Shown here: positions 8,501 to 15,903 of the stretch, one piece after another | Layout of the letters: each line of letters begins with the position of its first letter | How positions within the stretch are numbered: the stretch's first letter is position 1 | Source: Actinomycetota bacterium | GTDB lineage: Bacteria > Actinomycetota > Thermoleophilia > UBA2241 | Reading direction: 5' to 3' | DNA: 27,598 nucleotides | Assembly (NCBI GenBank): GCA_003157715.1 | Contig: PMKK01000110.1 | Location: 4,879 to 32,476, forward strand | Position numbers and translations under genes: made by a program | Notes under the pieces: model-generated | The model's database searches: none | What the model saw: the letters and a program-made list of their open reading frames with translations, nothing else | What the model was told of the DNA's origin: nothing

Positions 8501-8827
8501 TTCGTGGCGCGCTACGGCGGCGAGGAGTTCGTGGTGCTGCTGCCCGAGACCGGTGTGGGTGAGGCCGCGGCGGCCGCCGGGCGGCTGCAGGACCTGGTCG
8601 AGGGGCGACGCCCGGCCATGGCGGTCGCCGAAGCGATCCGCGTCGCGACCGCGGAGCAGACGTTCGAGACGAGCCTTGGCGCCGACGGTCGCGTGACGGT
8701 GAGCGTTGGAGTGGCTACGTTCCCCGATCAAGCTTCGACGGGCGACCAGCTCGTGGCCAATGCCGACAAGGCGCTCTATCTGGCCAAGCGGCTGGGCAAG
8801 AACCGCACCAGCGTCTACGGCTGCTAA
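5510..8827 (+). CDS. Five-GAF diguanylate cyclase (GGDEF)
   Basis: This soluble 1105-residue signalling enzyme should make cyclic di-GMP from two GTP. I read five GAF-type sensor domains at about residues 15-190, 225-385, 390-555, 560-720 and 735-915, joined by helical linkers. A GGDEF domain at about 918-1100 follows, beginning TDGLTGLYNHRFF. The active-site motif is intact as GGEEF at 1003-1007, preceded by LMIDVDNFKEFND for metal and substrate binding. The inhibitory RxxD site is altered: the aligned position reads ANVD (994-997), so classic product inhibition may be absent. There are no membrane segments. The start is a TTG at 5510, chosen because GGAG lies seven bases upstream and no better start precedes the first GAF. 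A low-complexity Gly/Arg/Pro linker separates GAF1 from GAF2. Confidence 0.92.
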   Translation: MAGGSRDDRAAERFLVDAGEEKLRAQALLALVDVAAHVIDELGPDRGLPLVCARLLRAMDCTTAVLSLVDFGRDTLESVAGYDVSGVRTTVCGSRSLASDATAARVIANREPLFAAPEPSSPATAGRCDGAAAQADGGWLTLPLVVSGESIGMIELLAGQRERRYTTAELVLAQGVCAAIGEAVAASQAFAKYRRTGNGPPAGDGRRERDGAEPAGKGDRSATGSGRPAADRTLVDVARRLAEGLEVQHCDVLVRHEVSGAVKVVAHYAAEADGGLPAWRVYGLGDVGARARAAAERRVATAHDDDLDLTAEERAEMIARGQRAVMYVPIVVSDQVVGFLCAIERRHSRRFTHADRAFATRLADEAGVAVASARVIDRLDADNRELRLLLETGTAMASSVELHTTLSTISERLVQTLGVAWSDIYDYHPDTEELEVTAYYQVPGVPPDPTWLGRRFTPDSWPEGFAALRTGLPQTRYYDYSRLAFEDFARMATWGEKATLSVPLVCGDEVLGVLDVAESRYPRRFTADEIRLAAAIGGQAAIAIHNARLFEETARRNAELATFLGVAATLSSTVDQRSVLAAIARHLREALHSASAEVYDYDPDRRSMKLVAYDSDLPLNADEGWAGVYELSDDALLAECIDQRREMVVRSTDSDLSPQTREDLARWGDACELWVPMVYQDEVLGLLSTSEVSPERRYSADERRLATGIAAQAAAALQNARAYERLEQERAALARVNRRLSAFAELSGQMRGLLSEERLIDLLGRVLHGALEFNQWVIYLYDPESQLFRAAKSFGGTPEIDDHYAATPVPARVMSGLLASARIMSQSYFVDHLQHTWTDEENFYLPGEELVGERPEGEWNQFDTLLVPMTGQKNQLIGYIEAYDPLDRQRPTEEVVRLIEVFASKAASNIELQRAYGELEEQSRTDGLTGLYNHRFFQERLTAETARAQRFDKQLTLLMIDVDNFKEFNDTFGHPQGDRLLKSLADLLLAQTRANVDFVARYGGEEFVVLLPETGVGEAAAAAGRLQDLVEGRRPAMAVAEAIRVATAEQTFETSLGADGRVTVSVGVATFPDQASTGDQLVANADKALYLAKRLGKNRTSVYGC

Positions 8828-9153
8828 GCGGTCAGGGAATGAAGGCGATACGGCGCCGGAAGCGCTGCCGGCGCGGGCGCCGGCGCGGGCGGACTGAACA
8901 TCACGCACACACCGGCCGCGATGAGTTTGGCGAACCCCTCGGCGAGACAGGGATCGATCAGGCGCTCGGCGAACGCGCTGCGCAGTTCGGGTACGATCTC
9001 GCGTGACGGGCGGCCGCGATGTGTCTCGAGGATGGCCTGACAGGCGTCCTGGATGCAGGGCGAGAGGTGCTTGGCGTGCTCGGCCACAGCCTCGGCCAGC
9101 GCCTGCTCCATCTCGCGCTCGGTCGGCTGTGCGTCGCGTGGCGACGGACTCAC
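8824..9153 (-). CDS. Small protein of unknown function
   Basis: This possible 109-residue protein resembles no family I can name. It starts at GTG 9153 with GGGAG eight bases upstream. It has an acidic/Ala-rich helical start (MEQALAEAVAEHAKHL), then a Cys-containing stretch (SPCIQDACQAILETH) and a conserved-looking AERLIDPCLAEGFAKLIAAGVCV segment, and ends in an Ala-Pro repeat tail. The three mid-protein cysteines and the regular helical periodicity argue for a real gene rather than a shadow, and no competing gene covers the region. Its stop overlaps the last bases of the diguanylate cyclase gene by four bases in convergent orientation. Confidence 0.5.
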   Translation of the reverse strand: MSPSPRDAQPTEREMEQALAEAVAEHAKHLSPCIQDACQAILETHRGRPSREIVPELRSAFAERLIDPCLAEGFAKLIAAGVCVMFSPPAPAPAPAALPAPYRLHSLTA

Positions 9154-9371
9154 GTTGTGCGACTCCCATTTCGAAGAGGGGGCATCCGAGCCCTCTAGGA
9201 GGAGGTATCGGCACCGTGAGCCTGGAGCTTGAGAACCGTCGCCCAGGCGAGTCCGGGTTGGGGCGCCGCGGCTGCCTTGCGTTTGATCCGCCCGGTGCGC
9301 GATAGTTGTCACGAGCCAGAGAGTCATGGTCGGCACCGATCGGGGTCGGTGTCACGACGAGGGGGACGTCC

Positions 9372-11213
9372 ATGAGACACGGGCCGTTGGCCGGCGCTCG
9401 CCGGTTTGCTTGTCTTACCTTTGCGGTGCTTCTGACCGGCGGCCTGGCGTGGGGCCTGGCGACCGCCTTTGCCTCCGGCGCTTCGCCTTCGCCCAGCGCC
9501 GGCGGCGTGACCCTGAAGATCGGCTGGACCGAGGAGCCCGACAACCTCAATCCGTTCATCGGCTACCAGAACGAGACCTACGAGATCTGGGCGCTCAACT
9601 ACGACCTGCTGTTCGGTTACGGCGATCGCAACCAGCCCACGCTCGATCTGGCGAGTTCCTTTCCGACCACCCAGAACGGCGGCATCTCGGCTGACGGCAA
9701 GACCTGGACGATCCACATTCGCTCTGGCATCAAGTGGCAGGACGGCGTGCCGCTGACGGCCGACGACGTGGCCTTCACGTTCGAGTACATCGTCAAGAAC
9801 GGCATGGCCAACTTCACGAACTCGACCTATGGCATCGAGAGCGCGACGGCGCTCGACCCGACCACGGTGCGCATAGTCTGCACGCATCCCAAGGCCGACC
9901 TTGAGAGCATGTGGGTGCCGATCGTCCCCAAGCACATCTGGCAGAACGTTCCCCCGAAGATCGCCGCGAACAGCTACAACGCCAAGTTGCCGCTCGTCGG
10001 CAGCGGGCCGTTCCAGACCGTCGAGTTCAAGAAGGGCAGCTACATCCACCTGGTGCGCAATCCCGCCTACTGGGGTCCCAAGCCGGCCATCGACGATGTC
10101 TACTTCCTTATGTACCAGGACGCCGACACCATGGTCACCGACCTCAAGGCCGGCAACCTCGATGCCGCCTGGGGTCTGCCTCAGGCGCAGTTCTCGGCTC
10201 TCAAAGGCGACGCGCACTTCAAGACCGTCCCGTATGCCTACTACAACTGGGACTACCTCGAGTTCAACTGCTTCGACAAGGCGAGCTCGCTGGGTAACCC
10301 GGTGCTGCGCGACTGGCGGTTTCGCAACGCGCTCAACTACGCGATCGACACGACGCACCTCGCGCAGCTCGCCTACCAGGGGTACGCCCACCCGGCGACC
10401 ACGATCATCCCGCCGGGCATCTGGGTGAACCCCGACTACCACTGGCAGCCGCCGGCCGGTCAGGCCCATGCGTTCGACCTCGTCAAGGCCGACCGGCTGC
10501 TCACTCAGGCCGGCTACAAGCGAGCCGCCGGCGGCTCGCGCCTCGATCCGCACGGCAAGCCCATCAGGCTGCGTCTCTACGCCTCGACCGACAGCTCCGC
10601 GGGCCAGATCGAGAGCAAGCTGATCGCCGGCTGGCTGGGCAAGCTCGGCTTGAAGATCACCCTGTCGGTAATCGATCCCGGTACGTTGACCGCCGACATC
10701 TACAACTACCACGGTGCGGTCCCGGCGCCCGACTTCGACCTCGTGGTGTGGAACTGGACGGGCTACTTCGACCCCGGTCAGACGCTCGTCTGCTTCACGA
10801 CTCCGCAGATCGGCAGCCTCGACGAGCCCTACTGGACCAACGTCCAGTACGACGCCCTGAACATCCGGCAGGCGTCGACCATCGACCCGCAGGTCCGCAA
10901 GACGCTGATCTGGCGGATGCAACAGATCATGTACGAACAGACGCCCTGGGTCGTGCTCACCTATCCGGACTATCTCGAGGCCTACAACACCTCCAGATGG
11001 ACCGGCTGGCAGCAGATGTTCGCCGGCAACGGCCCGGCTTTCGATGCCGAGGGGTTCATCGGCTCATATCTGAGTCTGCGGCCCAGGACCGCGACGGCTG
11101 GAGGCGGCTCGAACAGCACGGTGCTGATCGTCGCCGTGGCGGCGGCCGCTGTGCTGGTCGCGCTCGTGGCCGTCGCGCTGCGCCGCCGCGGGCCGCAGGC
11201 CGAAGAGGACTGA
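9372..11213 (+). CDS. Family 5 (oligopeptide/nickel-type) ABC solute-binding protein with C-terminal anchor
   Basis: This 613-residue extracytoplasmic binding protein should capture peptides or similar solutes for an ABC importer. Residues about 10-35 form a signal peptide. The mature part opens with LKIGWTEEPDNLNPFIGY and contains the SBP_bac_5 landmarks ADDVAFTFEYIVKNG, GSGPFQTVEFKKGSYIHLVRNPAYWG and FRNALNYAIDTTHLAQLAYQG. There is no lipobox cysteine at the signal-peptide end. Instead a hydrophobic helix near residues 580-603 followed by RRR and an acidic tail would anchor the protein in the membrane. The ATG at 9372 is preceded by GAGGGGG six bases away; a TTG at 9306 is possible but less well supported. 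No permease or ATPase gene is adjacent, so its transporter must be elsewhere. Confidence 0.92.
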   Translation: MRHGPLAGARRFACLTFAVLLTGGLAWGLATAFASGASPSPSAGGVTLKIGWTEEPDNLNPFIGYQNETYEIWALNYDLLFGYGDRNQPTLDLASSFPTTQNGGISADGKTWTIHIRSGIKWQDGVPLTADDVAFTFEYIVKNGMANFTNSTYGIESATALDPTTVRIVCTHPKADLESMWVPIVPKHIWQNVPPKIAANSYNAKLPLVGSGPFQTVEFKKGSYIHLVRNPAYWGPKPAIDDVYFLMYQDADTMVTDLKAGNLDAAWGLPQAQFSALKGDAHFKTVPYAYYNWDYLEFNCFDKASSLGNPVLRDWRFRNALNYAIDTTHLAQLAYQGYAHPATTIIPPGIWVNPDYHWQPPAGQAHAFDLVKADRLLTQAGYKRAAGGSRLDPHGKPIRLRLYASTDSSAGQIESKLIAGWLGKLGLKITLSVIDPGTLTADIYNYHGAVPAPDFDLVVWNWTGYFDPGQTLVCFTTPQIGSLDEPYWTNVQYDALNIRQASTIDPQVRKTLIWRMQQIMYEQTPWVVLTYPDYLEAYNTSRWTGWQQMFAGNGPAFDAEGFIGSYLSLRPRTATAGGGSNSTVLIVAVAAAAVLVALVAVALRRRGPQAEED

Positions 11214-11214
11214 C

Positions 11215-11284
11215 GGCGCGGAGGGGACGCGCGGCGCGAGGAGACGCGCGGCGCGGGGAGATCGTGCGGCGCGGGTGGACGCTG
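11215..11284. repeat. 17-18-bp degenerate tandem repeat, four copies
   Basis: Four units beginning GGCGCG start at 11215, 11233, 11250 and 11268, with cores such as GAGGAGACGCGC. The repeat fills the space between the stop of the solute-binding protein and the convergent TMEM175-type gene. No coding role is seen. Confidence 0.75.
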
Positions 11285-11289
11285 TCTGG

Positions 11290-11994
11290 TCAGTCGGGCT
11301 TGACGACGCGCGAGGCGCGCGTGGGGACGGCGTAGAAGACCTCGATGGCGATGATCAGGGCCACACTGGCCTTGGCGCTCACGAAGGCCAGCGCGAAGGC
11401 CAGCGCGAAGGCGGCCGGGCCGATGGCGAACTGCCGGGTGACCGCTCGCACGTGCCCGTCGCTCAGGTCAGGCGAGAGCAGCCGGCGGTCGTGTGACGCG
11501 TAGAGCCAGAGCGCGATGAACGCCAGCGCCACGAACAGCAGGACCCCGCTGTAACCCAGCGCGCCGACGCGCTCGCTCGGGTGGCCGAGGTTGTCGGCCA
11601 GCAGAGTGATGGTAAACGGCGTCGCCGTGATGCCGAGCAACAGAAGACCGTTCAACAGCATGAACGTGTGGTCGACCCTCTGGATGACGTTGAACATGCT
11701 GTGATGGTTCGACCACACGATGAGGATCGACAGAAAGCCGATGACGAAGGCGGCGTCGGTCGGCCAGTGTCTGAAGAGCTCATGCCAGAGGCGCGCGTCG
11801 CTTACGTGAGTCGCCGGCACGTGGAGCGTGAGCACCAGCAGCGTCGCGGCGATCGCGAAAACGCTGTCCGAGAACGTCTCGACACGGCCGGTCTCTTTGG
11901 CCTCGAACGACTCCGGACGGCCGTCGGTCGGCCGCCAGGCGGGTTGCGGCGCGTCGCTTGGCGGCGGCAGAGTCGTGTCGTCGGGTCTGTGCAT
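11290..11994 (-). CDS. TMEM175/DUF1211-family potassium channel-like membrane protein
   Basis: This 234-residue integral membrane protein belongs to the bacterial TMEM175 (DUF1211) family, whose members form potassium-selective pores. The signature R-V-E-x-F-S-D-S-V-F-A-I-A-A-T-L-L opens the first helix at about residues 38-54. The loop with SNHHSMFNVIQRVD lies before helix 3, and six hydrophobic helices can be counted in total. The N-terminal 35 residues are polar and Pro-rich. The ATG at 11994 gives a usual family length, though the upstream ribosome site is weak. It is divergent from the AlkD-like gene and convergent with the solute-binding protein gene. Channel activity is inferred from the family only. 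Confidence 0.88.
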   Translation of the reverse strand: MHRPDDTTLPPPSDAPQPAWRPTDGRPESFEAKETGRVETFSDSVFAIAATLLVLTLHVPATHVSDARLWHELFRHWPTDAAFVIGFLSILIVWSNHHSMFNVIQRVDHTFMLLNGLLLLGITATPFTITLLADNLGHPSERVGALGYSGVLLFVALAFIALWLYASHDRRLLSPDLSDGHVRAVTRQFAIGPAAFALAFALAFVSAKASVALIIAIEVFYAVPTRASRVVKPD

Positions 11995-12043
11995 GAGGCA
12001 GCCATCCTACCCACCGCCGGCTCATCCCTGTCATACTTGCGGC

Positions 12044-12150
12044 GCTTCGCTTCGCTTTGCTTTGCGGCGCGGCGCGGCGCGGCGACACAGCGTGGCGGCG
12101 TGATGATGCAGCGTGGCGGCGTGGCGATGCGGCGATGCGGCGTGATGATG
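12044..12150. repeat. Simple and 21-bp tandem repeats in a divergent intergenic region
   Basis: Four 5-base units (CTTCG/CTTTG, from 12044) are followed by four GC-rich pentamers ending near 12083. Two 21-base units, CAGCGTGGCGGCGTGATGATG (12088-12108) and a near copy (12109-12129), come next, then truncated units to 12150. The tract lies between the divergent starts at 11994 and 12179, where both promoters should be, so length change could alter expression. Confidence 0.8.
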
Positions 12151-12178
12151 TGGCGGGGCGCCGAGGAGGGGGAGACGC

Positions 12179-12919
12179 ATGGACGACCACGCAGGCGTTC
12201 AACAGCGCGTAGCGGCGATCCTCGCCGAGCTTGCCGCGCAGGGCAACGACGAGAGCCGCGCCGGCATGGCGCGCTACGGCATCCGGGTCGACCACGCTTT
12301 CGGCGTGTCGGTCACCGAACTGCGGCGCATGGCCAAGCGGCTCGGTCGCGATCACGCCTTGGCCCTCGAGCTCTGGCGGACCGGCAACCACGAAGCGCGA
12401 CTGCTGGCCGCCTTCGTCGATGAGCCGGCTCGCGTCGACGAGCGGCAGATGGACGCCTGGGCGGCCGGCTTCGACTCGTGGGACCTCTGCGACGAGGTGA
12501 CCACCGACCTCTTCGACCAGACGCGGTTCGGCTGGAGCAAGGCAGCCGAGTGGGCCGCGCGGCCCGAGGAGTTCGTCAAACGCGGCGGCTTTGCCCTCAT
12601 GGCCGGCCTGGCCGTGCACGACAAGGCGGCCGGCGACGAGGCTTTCGTTGGGCTGCTGGCGCTGATCGAACGCGAGGCGTGGGACGAGCGCAACTTCGTA
12701 AAGAAGGCGGTCAACTGGGCGCTACGCAACATCGGCAAGCGCAACCTCGCCTTGAACGAGGCGGCCGTAGCCTGCGCTACGCGCGTGCGCGCCGCGGCCG
12801 ACGAACGCGCCGGAGGGTCGCGCGGCGGCGACGCCGCCGCGCGCGCGGCGCGCTGGATCGCCGCCGACGCTCTGCGTGAGCTGCGCTCGCCGAAGGTCCT
12901 GGCACGCCTCGACCGGTAG
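12179..12919 (+). CDS. AlkD-like DNA alkylation repair protein
   Basis: This 246-residue all-helical HEAT-like protein of the AlkD/AlkC superfamily probably removes alkylated bases, such as 3-methyl or 7-methyl purines, from DNA without base flipping. Visible landmarks are GIRVDHAFGVSVTELRRMAKRLG near residue 35, FDSWDLCDEVTTDLF near residue 100 with the Trp-Asp pair matching the AlkD active-site region, EEFVKRGGFALMAGLA near residue 137, and NFVKKAVNWALRNIGKRN near residue 175 with the second conserved Trp. The ATG at 12179 is preceded by a strong GGAGGGGGAG site. It is a single gene with its own repeat-rich upstream region. Function is well supported at family level; substrate range is unknown. 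Confidence 0.88.
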   Translation: MDDHAGVQQRVAAILAELAAQGNDESRAGMARYGIRVDHAFGVSVTELRRMAKRLGRDHALALELWRTGNHEARLLAAFVDEPARVDERQMDAWAAGFDSWDLCDEVTTDLFDQTRFGWSKAAEWAARPEEFVKRGGFALMAGLAVHDKAAGDEAFVGLLALIEREAWDERNFVKKAVNWALRNIGKRNLALNEAAVACATRVRAAADERAGGSRGGDAAARAARWIAADALRELRSPKVLARLDR

Positions 12920-13134
12920 CGCCGGCAACGGTCTTGCATCGGGGCCCCTCAAGGGTCTCCTCGGGGCGCGTCCGCGGCCCTCACCACTTCTTCTGAGGCG
13001 CCGGGGTATTGACCACAGGCGTAAGCTCAGATGAAGGTGACGGCCACGTGGGCCGGCCGGCGGCAGTGACGGCGCCGGCCTCGCGGTGAACGGAGTCAAC
13101 GTCAAGGCACCCGGCAACGGCAAGGGCGGCCCCT

Positions 13135-15783
13135 ATGCCCGAGGAACTACTCACCCCGATCCCGATCGAGCCGCGCTACCCGCGCCTGCTGAACGTCACG
13201 CGCTGGATCCAGCGCCACTACGTCGTCACCTTGTCGCTGTCGGGGGCGCTGATGATCGGCGTGTTCGTGTTCGACTTGCTCACGTCGTCCGCCTGGATCG
13301 CCGGCGGTTTCTATCTCGTCCCGCTGGCGCTGATCGCGGTCACGCTTCGTCGCAAGACGATCATCGTCGCGGGGAGCACGGCGGTCGTTCTGAGCGGTCT
13401 GGTGATGGCCGTTCAGCACCTCTTCGCCAGCCCGCCGCATCTGGTCTACCTGTATCTGTTGATCGTCGGCTGTGGCGGTCTCGTGGTGCTTTCCGACCTG
13501 CTGGCTCAGCTCGACGAAGTCTCGCGCCGCGCCATGACGCGCGCCCGCCTGGCTCAGGCAGAAGCCGCCATCGTCGGGCAGTCGAGCCGGCGGGGTGAGC
13601 TCCACGAGCTCGTCCAAAGTGCCGTGCGGCGCATCGGCCGCGAGCTCGAATCGGATGTCGGCGTGGCCTTCATCGTGCGCGACGGTGAGTGGTGCGGCGA
13701 GGCGGGTTACGGCTCCGCGGCCGACGCGCGGACCCTGCGCTACCCCTACGAGTCGCTCGTCGTCTTGCGGCACGCCCTCGAACACGACGAGGTACTCGCC
13801 ATCCACGACGTGCCCGCCTGGTTTGTCGAGCACGACCTGACGCCGCCGTCGTATCTGAACGACTTCGAGCTGCACCGCGTGCTCGTCGTTCCGCTGCGAG
13901 CCTCCGACCTCGATCTGGGGGCGATGATCTTCAGCCGGCCCGGGGGCAGCGGCCCGTTCTCGCGCGAGCAGGTGCGTTTTGCCGGCAGCGTGGGCGGCCA
14001 TGTGGCGATAGCCATCGAGAATGCGCGCCTGGTCTCCCAGCTCGGCACCAAGCAGCGCGACCTGTCGCTCGTGATCGAATCGAGCCTCGATTTTGCCGCC
14101 AGCCTGGAGCCCCGCAAGGTGATCGAGGCCGTCGTAGAGCGCCTGGTCGCACTGCTCGACGCCGGCGCCTGCGACATCCACGTGCTCGAGCCCGGGGGCG
14201 AGGCGGTGCGCACGGTGGTCAGCTACGACGACGGCAAATTCGACTTTGGCGATGTCATCGGGCGGGTCTGGTCGCTGCACGATTTCACCTCGACCGGGCG
14301 CGTCGTGGCGGCCGGACGGCCCGTAGCGATCATGAGTCTCGACGATCCGGCCTTGAACGACGCCGAGCGGCGCCTGCTGCTGAAGAACGGCAAGACCAGC
14401 CAGCTCGGCGTGCCGCTCAAGGTGCGCGACCGGGTCATCGGCGTGGTCGAGCTGTTCGACGACAAGGACCATCACAGCTACTCGGCAGAGGACATCGAGC
14501 TGGTCGAGGCGATCTGCCAGTTCGCCGCGCTGGCCCTGGACAACGCCCGTCTCTTCGACAGTCAACGCGACACGGCCGCGCGCCTCGAACGTCTCGCCGG
14601 CCAGCTCGTCACCCTGCAGCAGGTCTCGCTGACTCTGGGGCGCCTGCGCGACGAGGCCGGGGTGGTGCGCGAGGTACTCGAGACGGGGGCGGAGCTGCTG
14701 AACGCCGACGCTGCCGCCTACACCGTGCGCGACGGCGAGGTGGTGGTCGTCAAGGGGTTCCACGATCGCGACGGGTTCTCGGCCCCCGACGCGGCGGCCG
14801 CCGAGGGCATCGTCACCGTGCTCAAGGACACCCTGCTGGAGATCGGCGCCACCGAGATCGGCGGCGGCGGCGGGCAGTCGCTGCCCGACCGCGCCTTCGG
14901 GCACGGCCGGGTCCTGATCGCGCCGCTCAGCCGCCGGCGACCCGACGCGCTCGCCGCGCTGGTCTTTCAGCGCTCGCGCGGTGGCTCGTTCGGCGACGAC
15001 GACAGCCGGCTGGCCACCACTCTGGCGGCCCAGCTCTCGCTCACGTTGCGCAACGTCCATGCCTTCCAGCGCGAGCATGAGATCGCCGAGACCTTCCAGA
15101 CGGCGCTGCTCGTCGAGCCCCCGCTGCTGGCCGGCGCCGATATCGGCGTCAGGTACCAGGCAGCCTCCGACGCCGCCCGCGTCGGCGGCGATTTCTACGA
15201 CATCCTGCAGCTCTCGCCGGGACACGTGCTGATCGCGGTGGGCGACGTCTGCGGCCGCGGCCTGCAGGCGGCCACCGAGACGGCGCTGCTGCGCTACATG
15301 CTGCGCGCCTACGCCCAGGAAGGCTCGCCGGGCGAGGCGCTCTCGCGGCTGAACTCGGCCCTGCTGGCCCAGAATGCCGAACTGCCGTTCGCCACCATCG
15401 TCCTGGCGTCGCTCGACGTCCAGCGCCGCAGCCTCGAATACGCCGTGGCCGGCCATCCGCGGCCCATCGTGCTGGCCGGACGCCGGCGGTTTGCGATCGC
15501 CCAGGCCGGCGGCTTTCCGGTCAGCATGTTCCCAGGGGAGATCTACCCGACCAACCGTTGCGTGCTGCCCGAAGACGTGACGCTGGTCTTCTACACCGAC
15601 GGGCTGACCGAAGCGCGGCGCCGCGGTCGCATGCTGGGCGAGCGCGGCCTGCGCGAGACGGTGCGCCGTCACCTGACGGAACCCGCCCAGGAGCTCGCCG
15701 AGTCGCTCCTCACCCGGGCCGCTCGCTATTCGGGAGGGACCTCCGAGGACGACATGGCCGTGGTGGTCGTCAGATTACCCTGA
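13135..15783 (+). CDS. Membrane GAF sensor / SpoIIE-type PP2C serine phosphatase
   Basis: This 882-residue sensor phosphatase probably dephosphorylates an anti-sigma-factor antagonist or another phosphoprotein. Residues about 33-120 contain four membrane helices, followed by a helical linker. Three GAF-type domains lie at about 150-305, 315-480 and 490-650. The catalytic PP2C/SpoIIE domain spans about 655-880. Its metal and catalytic motifs are readable in order: ARVGGDFYDI, VGDVCGRGLQAATETALLRYM, VAGHPRPIVL, FYTDGLTEARR and GGTSEDDMAVVVVRL. These match an active RsbU-like phosphatase. The ATG at 13135 follows AAGGGCGG. No kinase, anti-sigma or STAS partner lies beside it, so the target is not known. 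The 215-bp upstream gap holds no clear promoter or terminator. Confidence 0.92.
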   Translation: MPEELLTPIPIEPRYPRLLNVTRWIQRHYVVTLSLSGALMIGVFVFDLLTSSAWIAGGFYLVPLALIAVTLRRKTIIVAGSTAVVLSGLVMAVQHLFASPPHLVYLYLLIVGCGGLVVLSDLLAQLDEVSRRAMTRARLAQAEAAIVGQSSRRGELHELVQSAVRRIGRELESDVGVAFIVRDGEWCGEAGYGSAADARTLRYPYESLVVLRHALEHDEVLAIHDVPAWFVEHDLTPPSYLNDFELHRVLVVPLRASDLDLGAMIFSRPGGSGPFSREQVRFAGSVGGHVAIAIENARLVSQLGTKQRDLSLVIESSLDFAASLEPRKVIEAVVERLVALLDAGACDIHVLEPGGEAVRTVVSYDDGKFDFGDVIGRVWSLHDFTSTGRVVAAGRPVAIMSLDDPALNDAERRLLLKNGKTSQLGVPLKVRDRVIGVVELFDDKDHHSYSAEDIELVEAICQFAALALDNARLFDSQRDTAARLERLAGQLVTLQQVSLTLGRLRDEAGVVREVLETGAELLNADAAAYTVRDGEVVVVKGFHDRDGFSAPDAAAAEGIVTVLKDTLLEIGATEIGGGGGQSLPDRAFGHGRVLIAPLSRRRPDALAALVFQRSRGGSFGDDDSRLATTLAAQLSLTLRNVHAFQREHEIAETFQTALLVEPPLLAGADIGVRYQAASDAARVGGDFYDILQLSPGHVLIAVGDVCGRGLQAATETALLRYMLRAYAQEGSPGEALSRLNSALLAQNAELPFATIVLASLDVQRRSLEYAVAGHPRPIVLAGRRRFAIAQAGGFPVSMFPGEIYPTNRCVLPEDVTLVFYTDGLTEARRRGRMLGERGLRETVRRHLTEPAQELAESLLTRAARYSGGTSEDDMAVVVVRLP

Positions 15784-15809
15784 ACCTGGGTGCGGCCGCT
15801 CGTGCCGGT

Positions 15810-15903
15810 CGTCACGTCCCCGCCCTGTGAGGCGTCTCACGTCCCCGCCCTGTTGAACGTCACGTCCCCGCCCTGTTGAACGTCAGGTCCCGGTCCGGTT
15901 GAA
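15810..15903. repeat. 23-25-bp tandem repeat copying the 3' end of the M50 gene
   Basis: Four units share the core CACGTCCCCGCCCTGT, starting at 15813, 15838 and 15861, with a diverged unit at 15884. Read on the minus strand, the last 23 bases of the M50 coding region, including its TGA stop, are repeated three more times downstream. The unit is not a multiple of three. The repeats lie between convergent genes. Confidence 0.85.

Noticed and set aside
12938..12975. GGGGCCCCTCAAGGG...CTCCTCGGGGCG as a terminator after the AlkD-like gene.
   Set aside because: Pairing is irregular and no T-tract follows, so it is not distinguishable from GC-rich background.
13147..15672. Long minus-strand open frame opposite the sensor phosphatase gene.
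   Set aside because: It is an antisense shadow of a gene with complete GAF and PP2C motifs.
15810..15903. The repeated units resemble a very short CRISPR-like array.
   Set aside because: Units are contiguous tandem copies with no unique spacers and derive from the adjacent gene end.
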